64,000 bases of DNA from Hanleya hanleyi (taxonomy: Eukaryota > Mollusca > Polyplacophora > Lepidopleurida > Hanleyidae). The position numbers and the translations under genes were made by a program. The stretch spans positions 1 to 64,000 of the forward strand of contig JAVTVY010019628.1 in assembly GCA_036873755.1 (NCBI GenBank), read 5' to 3'. The notes beneath the pieces are model-generated. The model was not told the origin of the DNA and did not search any database. It worked only from the letters and a program-made list of their open reading frames with translations. Positions 11,736 to 24,044 of the stretch are shown here, in pieces. Each line of letters begins with the position of its first letter. Position 1 is the stretch's first letter.

Positions 11736-11816
11736 AGATATACTGGCTGCATTTCCTATCTCTCGCTTATGCAGAATCTGCATACACGAGAGATGGGAAA
11801 TGCATCCAGTATATCT
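11736..11816. repeat. near-perfect 39 bp inverted repeat with 3 nt loop
   Basis: Arm 1 is 11736-11774 and arm 2 is 11778-11816, separated by 'aat'. They match at about 36 of 39 positions (agatatactgg[c/a]tgcattt... against its complement). Transcribed RNA from either strand would form one long hairpin. It could be a foldback transposon relic, a hairpin-siRNA locus or a miRNA-like precursor; the tiny loop argues against a canonical miRNA unless the inner pairs open. Confidence 0.7.
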
Positions 11817-13184
11817 TGTAAAAGAATTAACAAGTTTTATGCCAAATTATTACACAAGACCACGTGGGGAAACGTTTTGTTTAGCTGTGACATGCTGATC
11901 CTCCATTTAGAAGCGAACTACGCTGATTTGTCGAGAGCTATGAGAGCAGAACTCGCGCACCGCGCATTAACTCCCATTGCAATCATAGGGTAGGCCTATA
12001 TGTGACTGTAGGAAGAATGCAATCTGATGACATGAGTATGCGGAAACCCGACATCGATACTATCAGTACTTTCATTCATTTCTTCTTCCAGTATCCAACA
12101 TGAAGGTCTATAATCTTTACTCATCCATCAATATGGGTAAAAAACATGACATTTTCCATTGCCAAAACTCAGTGATATCGTTTTCTGTGTTTCCCGTTCC
12201 ACAATCTCCTCTACCATCATTTCTAATTGTTTGTGACAGTCGGCATAAAGAGCTTTACCAAATAACTGCAGTGTTATTTAGGACATACGGCCATGACATA
12301 ATTATCTTTTGCACATAGGTACATAACACTTTTAAACACGCTGATTGGATAATACATGTTGCGTGAGAAAATAAATTACTACGCTTTGTCGTGACGTCAC
12401 TGAACTATGTTTCCCATTGATAAAATTTTACTAGGAAATACTATGTTTACAAGTGCAACAACAACATGGATATCTGCAAGATGATAATTCTATCCAGATA
12501 TATGCAAACTATAATTCTCATTAGCCATACAAGCAGCAATGATCGACAATACATTATTTCGGCAGTTTTGAGCTTCATATTTTGTATAGCACTCACGTAG
12601 TCTGTCACCGTTGTTTGGCGAATCGAGCCAGCCCGCCATTTTGGGTAACATCTCCCGTCAGATCTGGAAAAGTAACCATTTTTTCATTATTTTGCAATAT
12701 CTGCATGGAGTCTCCCCGATGTTGGCTTATTCCTTGCAATAGATCTGGATGATCAGCGGCTTCAAACGGATTGCGTATTCAAAATGTGTAACTCGTGGCA
12801 TGTCCTGACCGAAAATAAATAATGTATGGAGAACAGATAATTAGCCAGTTACATTTATTGCATTCTGTCGTGAAATGGTCTCCGATAGTTTAAAATGCTG
12901 TGCAAACTGATCAGCCTTAAAAGGGAAGTGCTCACACTCTGTTGCGTTTTGGAACGATATCGGCTTAGCGTATACAGCAACTTTTAAGTTTGTGATGCGC
13001 CTGAGGCAGGGCCATTTTTTTCGTCGAGAAGGAAACAAAGAGCACAAATTTTGAGATAAATTTGATAGTGAAATCTTTCGAATTACTGCGTTTATAATTT
13101 GTTTAAAAATAGTTATGTGATAAAAAGAATCTTACACTCGTGGCAATTTAATATGAAAGTTATAAAACTTACTCAGCGAGTGTC
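11817..13184. other. intergenic, nothing recognised
   Basis: No supported feature. Confidence 0.45.
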
Positions 13185-13590
13185 ATACAAAATTCTAAGT
13201 ATTCAAGTTAATAACTCAGTAAACTAATGTGTTAAAACAGGTACAAACATTAAAATTAGTACAATATACCGATCTCTACCAAATTAATCCAAAATACGAT
13301 CTTCTTTTACTCGATTAAGAAGATCTTCCAGCGTAGCTGCTCGATAAATAGTATCTCTTACAATCTTAAAATCTATACAGTCTATAAGAATATGTTTCAC
13401 CATGAGATCTTCGTGGCATGGAATACACCTTGGGATCGGCTCTTTTTTTAGTAAATTTTCGTGAGTTAATCGTGCATGGCCGTCTAATCGTCTAATCATG
13501 GCTTGATCGAAACGTTTCTGGCTGTCCAAACTACAATTTGAATATAAATCTTGAGGTTTGTTCTTATCCATACCGTCCCATAAAGATAAT
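13185..13590 (-). mobile_element. LINE C copy 6
   Basis: A short minus-strand copy. The frame 13284-13571 encodes the C-terminal tail (DSQKRFDQAMIRR, then CIPCHEDLMVKHILIDCIDF). It lacks the terminal (GA)n and the tttaacg tail, so it is truncated at both ends. Confidence 0.7.
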
Positions 13591-15414
13591 CAGAGTGTGC
13601 ACGTTCTGTGGCTATTCCTGTGTGGCAGTTCAGTAACATGCCACGGCATGCAAAATCGTCATCATAGGTGGATCCTCTTATGGATCTCTGTGATTTGATT
13701 TTGCATTAGTTTGTATCGAAAAGACGTCGATATATCCTATACAATAGATGTTTAAGCCAGACATAAGTTAGCACAAGTTGTGTGTCCCATTCCGGTCAGG
13801 ACGCAATTAATGTGGCATCATTAGTCATTAGACCGCAGTCCGGTAGGTTTGTAGCAGGTAATAATTTTACCGTTGATATGGTCGCGACTCAAAAGATTTC
13901 TGTTTCGGTGAAAGAACATTTAGTTTTCTCGGAATGATGGTCCACTTGATGTCCTTCATGAAGCTGCCTAAAAGTTTGACTCTTCCCACACGCTGATTTT
14001 GAATGGTCGTCTTGTTTATTGAAAACAACATTGCAGGGTGGACTGAAATTCCCATCGCAGAGACATCTTTCACACCCATCTATGCAAAATAAGTAATTTA
14101 TTTGAAATTGCAATCTTTTTTTTCTCCCAGAAACGCAGTTTGCCTTTCCATCGCTGCAAAGTCGGTCGCTGAGCTCAGTGAGAAAAGACCACTGATTTTG
14201 ATTGCTGGATTTTATTACCGATATGTTCTTTTGAAGTGCAGCGGTAGAAAATTGACGCGGATATATTTTTGTTATTTTGCTTTTTCAATCAATACGGAAT
14301 TAAGGTTAGATAAACGACTGCATCAACGATTCAATGGATATAGTGACTTATGTGTTTGATGTTTTGAAGCTATGAGGATTGATAGATTATTATACGGGGA
14401 TGTCAAACGACCCTGTACTTATTCCTCTATTGGTATGATGTACAGGAAATGAGAGTAAGTGAAAGGAGTTTGGATGCTGCGTCGTAAGAGAGATCGACTG
14501 ATAAACTGTTTGCTTGAGTGAACATTATTTCACATGTCCTTTCATGCCAACCTATCAGAACTGTACAGAAAGGTTGAAAAATCGGATGGCTCTGCAGAGC
14601 GTGCCATCGCCAGGAATCAGTTTGTGCTCATTCTGATCGATTGTTTTTATTAATGGTTGCGATGTTTTGACACTAGAAATGCTCAGTTCAAATGTTAAAA
14701 AGAACTACTTTGAAGCAGATAAACGCTAAGAAAATTTGCGAAAAGGATAAAAAAGATGCAAATTTCTAATGATCGCCATGTTGAATTTCCCCATCATCGA
14801 CTTCGATATAATCAGCTATAGATACATATAAGTTTCATTTCCTGATTCGTCTCCATTGCAGAGTTATGGATACAAGTATTCCGATAGCTGCAATTGTCAT
14901 CTTTTCCCAAAGGTTGGATACATCATGCCTTTATGGTGATCTTGCATGAGTTTCGGAGCTTAATACATGGCGATAATTGGCTACCATATGCGCATCATAA
15001 CTAAGTCATATCTGTAAAAGTCAATTATTGTTTGGGGCGACCCCAGGGGAGATAAGGTTACTTGAGCAGATTAGCACTGACAATTTTCATCCAAAAACTG
15101 ATCACTACCTCACAGTTTCTGAGAAGTAGTGCCAAGTTGCTACGAAGATCAATTTAGTTTTAGAATTATAGTTTTTGAAGCAGATTATCGGGGTTTAGTT
15201 TGTGCTATTATATATTGCAAACAAAAAACAGATTTGGGTTATTGACTTCTCGATCAAATTTTTTTGTTGTAATCCTTATCGGCGTTTTTTTTCTGGACAC
15301 AGAGAAATGTACACATTCGACAGTTCTGGTCACAATACTGAATATTCAGTTTCTATTAATAAGGAAAAGAGAATAATATAACGATATACAAGAGCGCCAA
15401 AAGGAACCTAAAAG
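13591..15414. other. intergenic, nothing recognised
   Basis: No supported feature. Confidence 0.45.
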
Positions 15415-16422
15415 ATCCCTAAAAAGACAGACACGAACCAGCTCGTGTATACACAAGAATGTGGTCTATTGAGAGAGAAATACAGATCACATCAGGCTAT
15501 TTATACAGATGGTTCTAAAGATGGTGAGAGAGTAGCATGTGCTACTATCTTTAGCTCCAAAACTAAAACCTATCGTCTACCAGGTAAAAGTTTCATATTC
15601 ACTGCAGAGGCAAAAGCACTATTATCAGCTTTAGAAGGTATTAGGTCCACCAGAAGGAAAAAAATATGTCATATTCTCAGATTCAATACCATGCATTAAA
15701 GCGATTAGAAGTGGAAATTCAACTCATCCCATCATCTTGAATATTCTACAACTATATGACACTAGATTTGATCAACAAATACATATTGTGTTTTGTTGGG
15801 TGCCTAGTCACGTTGACATAAAAGGCAATACTGAATTTGATAAAAGGGTAAAGGCAGCTCTGGATGAAGAGGTTGATCCTGTTGGAATTACATACAGTGA
15901 TTTCAGACCAACTATCTGCGCTTATGTAAGAAAGCTGTTTCAATCTTTATGGGATACTATGGATAATAACAAACTTCGAGTTAAAAAAAACTGTTGGTTA
16001 TACACATCTGAACAGTCAGAAACGTTTCGATCAGGCCATGATTAGACGATGTAGGATCGGTCATACACGATTAACTCACGAATATGTACTAAAACAGGAG
16101 CCGGTCCTGAGGTGTATTCCATGCCATGAAGATCTCACGGTGAAACGTGTTCTCATAGACTGCATAGATTTTAAGATTGTAAGTATCGAGCAACTACGCT
16201 GGAAGATCTTTTTAACAGAGGAAGAGAGGATTGTATTTTAGATTATTTGAGAGAGATTGGTTTGTTGTACAAATTTTATTGTTTGTACCTGTTTTAACGC
16301 ATTAGTTTACTGAGTTGATGAATTCAATACTTAGAATTTTGTGTGATCGTCGCTATATAGCTGAAATATTGCTGAATGCGACGTTAAACCTTAATTCTCT
16401 CTCTCTCTCTCTCTCTCTAAAA
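15415..16422 (+). mobile_element. LINE C copy 7
   Basis: A plus-strand copy of about 1 kb, ending in the tail signature and a clean (CT)n run (about 16398-16418). Frames 15445-15699 (YTDGSKDGERVACATIF, FTAEAKALLSALEG), 15737-16045 (FCWVPSHVDIKGNTEFDKR) and 16038-16241 (CIPCHEDLTVKRVLIDCIDF) together cover RNase H and the zinc tail. They are separated by single-base frameshifts, for example in the A-run at 15658-15664. It is 5'-truncated at the linker block KKADTNQLVYTQE. Confidence 0.8.
15445..16241 (+). pseudogene. RNase H and CCHC tail, LINE C copy 7
   Basis: The best sense-strand view of the family's C-terminus. The RNase H Asp (YTDGS), Glu (AEAKALLSALE) and late His/Asp (SHVDIKGNTEFD) are visible. 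The middle Asp block is shifted out of frame (FSDS is read as HILRFNTMH). After RNase H come the KLFQSLWDTMDNNKL segment and the zinc knuckle. Frameshifted, hence non-coding as it stands. Confidence 0.75.
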
Positions 16423-16884
16423 GATCCCAAGTAGCATTTGCCAATAGGAATGAAAGCATTTTTCTTACCATATGGCCCACCAACAAAATCTTGCAAGCTC
16501 TATTTTGATCCGTTCCTGTATGTATTGTGTTTAGCTTCATGTTATTTAATTGGAAATGAGGCATTCTGGTTCAATTGTTATATTGTTGACTGTCATTGAT
16601 GGAACGATTTACTATAACCAGAAACACAAATGAATGGAAAAGAAAAAGTTGGGAAAAAGTTGTAAAATGCAACGGTAACAACACCATTTCGCAGCAGGCC
16701 TGCGATGTTTACAATGCCGGCAATGTCAACTGTGCTATGATTGTTTGGAAGCTAATTTCAACTGAAATCACGCATATATTTTCAACATTTCAGTCAAAGA
16801 AAGCGATTGTGTAAGATCTTTTGGGCACGAGGTTCATATCCTTTTTAACCGCAGCAGAGCACAGGGAAAACAGAACGGTAAAGT
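16423..16884. other. intergenic, nothing recognised
   Basis: No supported feature. Confidence 0.4.
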
Positions 16885-17168
16885 AAATAGAGAACTAAGG
16901 TTTGACGTTGCGTTCAGCAATATTTCAGCTATATAGTGACGATCAAACAAAAGTCTAAGTATTCAAGTTAATAACTTAGTAACCCAACACATTAAAACAT
17001 ACACACATTAAAACTTTTTCAGCAAACCGGTTTCTCTCAAATAACCTAAGATATAGTCTTCTTTCACCCGACTAAAAGATTTCCTAATGCAACTACTCGA
17101 TAAAATAATCTCTAACAATCGTAAAATCTATACAGTTCTATTTATCAGAAAATGTTTTACTCGATAGT
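16885..17168 (-). mobile_element. LINE C copy 8 (short)
   Basis: 3' UTR and part of the C-terminal tail only; a very short 5'-truncated insertion. The tail signature (gcgttcagcaatatttcagc) is well preserved. Confidence 0.7.
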
Positions 17169-17479
17169 GGTATATTGTAATGGAAAATGGTTCTACTGAA
17201 ATGTGTTCGCATTTTCTATGGGAAATGTGGCCACATGGTCTTATCGATTATTGCCATGAATTGCGCCTATAGTGCTCTGCAATTTTTGGAGTGAAAATCA
17301 AGCTATGCATACGACTAGATTTATCAATCGATATTTGATTTTCGGAGTGCTAGTTTGGCTCTTCTTTGATAACAATGAAAACTGATCAATACTTTAAATT
17401 CTGTAATTCCATGACAAGACGAGTATGCCAACGCGATGCATTTTATATATTAGCGAAGGTCCAAAGGCATGTCTTAAAG

Positions 17480-18512
17480 AAAGAGAGAATTGAGGTTTAA
17501 CGTCGCGTTCAGCAATATTTCAGCTATATAGCGACTATCAAACAAATTCTATGTATTACAACGAAAACAATTCAACAACCCAGCAATCAGAATAATCAAC
17601 ACAACACACCAAAAACAAGTACATACATAAAACTTATGCAACAAACCGATTTCTCTCAAATAACCTACAATAGAGTCTTCTTTTACCTGACCAAAAAGAT
17701 CTTCTAAAGTAGATGCTTGATAAAAAGAATCTCTTACATTCTTAAAATCTATACAGTCGTGAGTTAATCGGTATGGCCGATTCTACATCGCCTGATCATG
17801 GCTTGATCGAAACGTTTCTGACTGCTCAGATGACTATATTCTACTGTTATTTGAAACTCACAAAGTTTCTTATTATCCACAGCATCTCATAAAGACTAAA
17901 ACAGCTTTCCCTCATAAGCACAAATAGAGGGTCTGAAATCGCTATATGGGATTCGAACAGGATCAACGTCATTATATCTAGTGCTGCCTTGACCATTTCA
18001 GCAGCTTCAGTATTTCTTTTGATGTTAACGTGGCTATGCACCAACAAAACACAATATTAATCTGTCGATGAAATCTACGGTCATATAATTGTAGAATGTT
18101 TAAGAGTATGGGATGAGTTGAAGTTTCACTCTCAATCACTTAAATGCATGACCGTGAATCTTAGAAAATGACATATTTTCCTCCTATAGTAGACCCAATA
18201 CCTTCTAAAGCTGCCAATAGAGCTTTGGCTTCGGCAGTGAAAATTGAACTGGAAGTCGACGTGTTTTAGTTTCGAAACTAAAGATAGTAGAACGCGCTAC
18301 TCTCTCACTCTCTTTACAGCCATCTGTATAAATAGCTTAATGTGACGTGTATATTTCTCTCAAAAGATCAAATTCTTGTGTGTACACGAGATGGCTCGTG
18401 TCAGCCAAATTTTACCTAACAAGCTCTTAATAGTTTCACCATGGCAGTTAGCCAGACCAGTAGTAGATATTACAATGATGAAATATAAAAAGGCAAAGCT
18501 TAATACCAGCTG
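17480..18512 (-). mobile_element. LINE C copy 9 with inverted 5' segment
   Basis: 17480-18403 is minus-sense LINE C: tail, a zinc-tail region with about 100 bp deleted at 17757-17760, and a broken RNase H in frame 17847-18047 and beyond. At 18404 the orientation flips. 18404-18512 reads plus-sense (ILPNKLLIVSPWQLARPVVD, then MMKYKKA), which is the segment normally just 5' of it. An inverted 5' end joined to an uninverted 3' part is the classic product of twin priming during LINE insertion. Confidence 0.7.
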
Positions 18513-20634
18513 CTACAGTGTGTGGTTTCATACGAATTCCAAGAGGTGGAATAATAGTGGGTTTCTTTAAATACAAATCTAGGTATTGAGGGTGGAAAAC
18601 AGGATGAGTTCTTCGAGTATATGAAGGTCGCCAAGTGAGATATCTAATGCTGAATACATTCCATGAGCTCAGGGCAAATGTGTATAAGAACCATCATTAG
18701 AAATACACAAAGAATTATTTGATATGAAATATGTCTTGAAGCTTTTCATGTAACTTTTAATCATGCCATCAATAAGTTATGTTCCTGTTATCAAAGCCAT
18801 ATCACGGACGAGTATTCCTTCGTCGGGATTTGAGGCAGCTATCAGTTATCTTATAGGATGCTAAGAAGGCAGCAAGATATTCGTGTTTGAAATTTATAAT
18901 CATTAACCGGTTATCTTGGGTCCTTAGGAATTTCTTTTGTCTCTTACAGCTCGATTGCGTCTTAACCGGACCGGTTTAATCATATATGGACTATAAATGT
19001 CACCCCTTAGATAAAACGTGGAAACGCTAATAAAGTGAAACACTACGATCATACTTTCTTGTTAGTATTGTATTACATCATTTGAGATAGGCAAAGCTGT
19101 CGATAATGAGATTTATTTATCGATGAACAATTAAGCGATGGTGGCGGGTACATACATAGATTGAGTGTGATGTGACAAGTAATATGATCATAGAGGCAGA
19201 TATTCTGAAACCGAAGACTTGGATAAAGAAGTAGTTTCCTGGTTAGATGAACATTTTGGATGATTGCTCTCGACATACGAATTTTTTTTAACAGAAACAT
19301 GAGAAAGGGCATACTGTTGCGTATGAAGTATATTTATTTTCGTCTAGCCAAAAAGCTCAGACGTTCGAGAACAGACGAAGCGATATCGCCACGTACACAT
19401 GTACATGGATTAAATATGATATATCCACTCCAAAAATATTAAACCTGAAATTTCCCCCATCTTTACCCCAGATATATTTGTATCGTCACGCAAATGTTCT
19501 ATGTTATCACTGTCATTCAAGCCTTGCGTGGTGCTATATTCCTGTTGAGGGCTGTCAAGAGTTATTTCCATTTTAGACATTTGAAAAAACCTTTCAACTC
19601 TGATAAAGCGTGACGACATGTCTTTAATGTATTGGTCATCAGCCAGTTTTTCGCTGTACTTAACCGGCAATGTATTAAGACTAGTTTCAATAAATCGAAT
19701 TCGATCCAAGCATCATTTTCGAAGCACTCCCCATAAATAAACTCAATAATTCATCCATCAGAGAATGTGTTGACTCGGTATCAATTCTCAGCTTCTAAAT
19801 GCAGCGATGTTGTATTGCAAGATGCTTTTATAAGACGGATTCTCGTCGAACTCAATTCCATGTACAAAAATATAGAGGGCGCGAATTCTTCCGATGTTGA
19901 AATAGTCAGCGAAATTCGGTCATTTCATTTCACTTATAAACACCTCAGGGTTTTCTTCCTAGGTGCTCTTACAAACAGCATTATGGTGAGAACTCATTTT
20001 CCGGAGCAGGGTCAGTATCGATTATGCGCCAATTATTGTAATCGGAAGTGTGCATGAAGATAAACGAACGCGGTTTGGGCGGATGTGCACATCAATATCG
20101 ATAAACGACTGAACATTCTCTCTGATATTATGCTGGGCAATCAGCTGATCACTTCATTTAAAGCAGTTTACATGAAACACAGCATTGTTAACATACCGGT
20201 AGGCATTCCTGTTTAAGGAAGAATAAGGGCTGTCGTTGGGTGAATAAGCATGACGAAAACGGTGCAGCTCCCTTTCAAACCTACCAGGCCTGAGCATAAT
20301 GACCACTCTCCCGCGTCACCTACCATTTCTTATCTATCTCTGGAACGACAGATTTTTCAGAGTTTAACCCCCAGCTGATAATTGGCATTATCTCACCAAA
20401 CACAGGAGATAATTAAAAACGACGTTGGTCTTCATCGTGTAAATTGTATAAGTAAACATTCCGAAAAATCAGTATTAACTAGAAACTGACGTCAGTAAGA
20501 TTTCATCAACGTGGCCATCTTTTGCATTTTCTTAGAAGATTAAATGTACACCCATATCGCTCAGGTCAGATAGGGCTAAAGTGGTGATAAACAGAAACAT
20601 CTTGTGATGTTTTATAAATATGCAGTCAGTATAT
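18513..20634. other. intergenic; one unassigned 99-codon frame
   Basis: No repeat recognised. The frame 19410-19709 on the minus strand (99 aa, starting MDRIRFIETSLNTLPVKYSE) has a normal amino-acid mixture and could be a stray exon. I recognise no domain, and a comparable open frame exists on the other strand at 19767-20057, so coding is unproven. Confidence 0.3.
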
Positions 20635-20711
20635 TTGTCTGTGGGGTCATATGACTTCTTGTCAGTGCGCCGGCATGGTTTTCCATTATGATGAGAGATA
20701 CCGATATCCCC

Positions 20712-21082
20712 ATAGGTGGATCCTGCTGGAAACCCATACAGTGATTTCAGACCATTTATTTGTGCTTCTGTGAGAAAGTTGTTTCAATCTTTGTGGGATG
20801 ATATGGATAATAACAAACTTCGCGAGTTCAAAAGAACTGTAGGTTATACTCATCTGAACAGCTAGAAACGTTTCGATCAAGCAATGATTAGACGATGTAG
20901 AATCGGTCATAGACGATTAAGTCACGAGCATTTGCTAAAAAAAAAAGAGCCAGTCCCAAGGTGTATTCCATGCCAAGAAGATCTCACGGTGAAACGTATT
21001 CTTATCGACGGTATAGATTTTTAGACTGTAAGCGATAACTTTTATCGAGCAGCTACTTTGGAAGATCTTTTTAGTCGAGTAA
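20712..21082 (+). mobile_element. LINE C copy 10, left part
   Basis: Sense copy beginning after RNase H (GWIPAGNPYSDF-like region, SLWDDMDNNKLREFKRTVGY) and running into the zinc tail. It is interrupted at the trinucleotide taa (21080-21082) by a DNA transposon and resumes at 24781. Confidence 0.75.
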
Positions 21083-23038
21083 GGGGTCAGGTCCAATCTA
21101 TCGAGACGGTTTCTCTATAAACGAGTAAAACCGATAAATATCTCGTCTGGAAGGGTCCCGGTTTATCTCTATCGATTGTTGTCCCGGTTTGCCTGCTTCA
21201 AGAATGGAATCGAGATGCCTTCAAATGAAGGTTTGGACCATTCGGAAGAACTATGCTCGCTCTGTATGTACTTCTCTGTGGCAGCGAGACTAATCTCGGC
21301 GAGTACAAATGCATTAAGCCATGGATAATAAAGTACATTGAACAGGATTCTTTTAACATTATTTTGCTCTTCCGTCTAGAGATCTGTAGTCACATATTTA
21401 CTCTGACAGCGCAATTTTTATGTATGGAAAGAAAAAAAACATTAATTAAATGTCCAATTAAATAAAATAAGTTGGCTCATTATTATTCAGTGTAAATCAT
21501 TTCGAACCTGTTTTAGAATTTGAATGACTTTGAGATATGTCCAGAAAATGCGAATTGTAATAAATTCTACCAGTCTGGAATAAATTTAATATGTTCTTCT
21601 GAAAGTATATCAGAATACTTATTTGGTAGGATCTTGACTTGAAAAATTATTGTACGACGTTTCTTCAAAGATTTCCCCGGTTTTCAGAAATACAGCAGTT
21701 TTGAAGACCACAGTAGCGGCTGGTAATGCATTGGAAACCGGATCATATAAAAATAAACGCGCGATCGAAGTGTTTGGACGCTAATTTGCTAGACACATGA
21801 AACCAGCACTAAATTATGGAACGCGAGTTTTTCTTTCAAAGTAATTAACCCCCTCTCTCTTCGCTGTTGTTTCAAGTCAAAGGTTTTTACAGACCGACTG
21901 TGGTGTGAATTATTAACACATCTAGTTTCGATTGCCATTATTTCCGCTAACCTCTACCAGGCAAGATTAGATCATAAATAAACTTTGCTGATATAATCTC
22001 CTCACTCGAATTATATTTCAAGACGTTTATTCTCATTAAAATTGAATCTACAATGAATAATACAAAATTATAAAACAAATTACACACCGAGGATAAAACA
22101 CTTCATTTTTCGGTTGAAACGAGCCATGTTTGGTTTTAAAACAGTTTTAGGGAATAACAATTATAGCATGCTTTCATATCATTATTATTCAGATTATATC
22201 CAGTAGATTTGTTATTTATTCCGCGTCTGAAGGCCGACCAGAGGATAGTCCGGTCTGCTTTGGATCAGTACGTTATTGATTGGTCTAACCGAGAAAAAGT
22301 TGAACCTACAGTACTCGATGATTGGCTGGACCTCACCAAGAGCAAGGTCGTTGAAACAATCCGCCATATTGACAGAAGTACCCTTCCCCAAGCAAAACAA
22401 GTACTCAGAAGCCCCAATTCGCAAGAAGTTCTAGCAAACCTCCAGAGTAAAGTCGTCATAGTCCCAGCAGACAAAGCTCCAAATAATATAACATTCATAT
22501 GTAAATATTACTATTACCAGGTGCTGGTTGAAGAATTGAGTGTAAACATATCGTCATCAAATACGTCTACTTACTCTCAAACTGCATTTACTCTGGAAGA
22601 TTTTATCACAAAACGTTTCTCAAGGAAAGAGGTATTTGTCTCCCAACCAAACATAAAGATACACCAAAAGTATACTGGACTCCCAAAGTGCATAAATCAC
22701 CATACAAAGCTAGATTCATAGCTGATTCTAGAAGCTGCACCCCCAAGCTTCTTTCAACCCTGTTGACGAGGGCCCTTCAGGAGGTAAAAGCATTTTGGGA
22801 AAGGTATTGCGCCACTATTTCTAAAAACTCTGGCGTTAAATGTATGTGGATATTGAAAAACTGAAAATGTCCTACGGAAGAACTTGATGCTAAAGGTCAC
22901 ATACCGTATAGACATGTATCCACATGGGATTTCTCCACTCTCTATACTACAATCCCTCATCAGGACCTTATTGACCGTCTAAGTTCATTAATAGTATCTG
23001 TGTTCAAGAAAACTGATCGTAGATATGTTAATGTCGGA

Positions 23039-23208
23039 ATTACAACACATATAAGGGAAGTGGGAAGAGGTGCCGACATACTGACTGCGTCACATGACTT
23101 CACAGAATAGTCTTCTGGTTAATCTATTCTAAAGCACATACCAAGAATCTAACGATTCGTGATGTGTTGTATCTCAGGTACGCTTTTATTGTACCTGTTC
23201 ATGTGGCA
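23039..23208 (-). mobile_element. PLE family 2 fragment nested in P3 RT
   Basis: About 170 bp inserted between the RT blocks INVG and HKAFF. It is the reverse complement of the middle of the 31-32.7 kb units (ttacaacacatataagggaa to cctgttcatgtgg) and includes that family's stem-loop (23169-23203). I found no clear target duplication; about 3 bp of host sequence seems lost. This is the innermost layer of the nest. Confidence 0.8.
23169..23203 (-). promoter_or_regulatory. SECIS-like stem-loop, family 2 type
   Basis: On the minus strand: ATGA, stem CAGGTAC/GTACCTG around loop AATAAAAGC, then TGAG. Same design as family 1 with compensating base changes. Confidence 0.4.
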
Positions 23209-24007
23209 TAAAGCATTCTTTAGCTCTACTACATACAAGAGATATCATTCATGGGATGTTTCTTTGTTTATAGAGTTGCTTGAATTTCTCATTAAAAATA
23301 TCTATGTGAAATTTGGCAACAATATATCAACAGCATATAGGTATTCCAATGGATGCGAATTGTGCACCACTATTGGCTGACCTATATCTGTTCTCTTATG
23401 AATATGACTATATGCAGGCGCTTTCAAAAACCGATCCATTCAAAGCCCGTTCCTTCTCATTCATCAAACGCCATATAGACGATATATAAATGTGGATAAT
23501 CGCTATATAAATGACGCAGTAAAGGATATATATCCACCTTCCCTGGATTTGAAGGAAACTACAAATAACCCTACAAGCACATCGTATTTAGACCTATATC
23601 TCTACAAAAATGAAGCGGGCCTTCTCTCTCGTCGACTGTATGACAAAAGAGATGATTACAATTTCGACATCGTAAACTATCCCTTTCTGGACAGTAATAT
23701 TCCAGTGGGACCTGCATATGGCGTATACATATCACGCCTAGTAGCATTTGCTAGATCCTGTGTTAAATGTGACGATTTTAATCAACGTCACAAAACATTG
23801 TTGCAGAAACTTATAAAACAGGGCTACATCACCAAGCGCCTCCACTGAAGTTTCTCAAATTTGGCGATACATATCGCATGCTGATAGCAAAATACGAGCG
23901 TAGCGTGTAAGATCTATGGCGTTACGTTTCGTAACTTGTGTCTAATTCCGCTTAGCCCGGGGCTAGGGACCGTATGAACCCATGTACTTCAAGATCCTCA
24001 TGGTACA

Positions 24008-24044
24008 CATATGAACAGTCACAATCAAAGCGTGACTGAGATAC
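24008..24044 (+). promoter_or_regulatory. SECIS-like stem-loop in PLE 3' UTR (P3)
   Basis: Order on the plus strand: ATGA (24011 on), stem CAGTCAC, loop AATCAAAGC, stem GTGACTG, then AG (so TGAG spans the stem end). Eukaryotic SECIS elements, which recruit SBP2 and recode UGA as selenocysteine, have an ATGA..TGA non-Watson-Crick quartet and an apical AA about 11-12 nt after ATGA. That spacing is met here. It sits about 110 nt after the RT stop, the expected 3' UTR position. Against it: the stem is short (7 bp plus quartet) and the lower helix is weak. In family 2 the loop includes AATAAA, so a poly(A)-signal hairpin is an alternative. Confidence 0.45.

Larger units (their letters stand above)
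22225..23930 (+). pseudogene. Penelope-like RT (P3)
   Basis: RT in pieces: 22209-22721 (KVVIVPADKAPNNITFICKY fingers block, then frameshift), about 22720-23030 (SRSCTPKLLSTLLTRALQEV region; HVSTWDFSTLYTTIPHQDLI), 23215-23380 (SSTTYKRYHSWDV), and 23492-23848 (NDAVKDIYPPSLDLKE, then GPAYGVYISRLVAFARSCVK and CDDFNQRH). The palm Asp motif lies at about 23470-23485 as HIDDI followed by a frame break. The frame closes near 23890-23930 with the ERSV..DLWRYVS ending shared by P1, P2 and P5. Multiple frameshifts plus the nested insertion make it non-functional. Confidence 0.8.

Noticed and set aside
19767..20057. 96-codon plus-strand frame as a host exon
   Set aside because: No recognisable domain, and the opposite strand is equally open here; no splice or codon evidence.
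22847..22865. In-frame TGA in P3 RT (after WILKN) as a second selenocysteine
   Set aside because: P2 and P5 have TCA (Ser) at this site, so it is a private mutation, not a conserved UGA.
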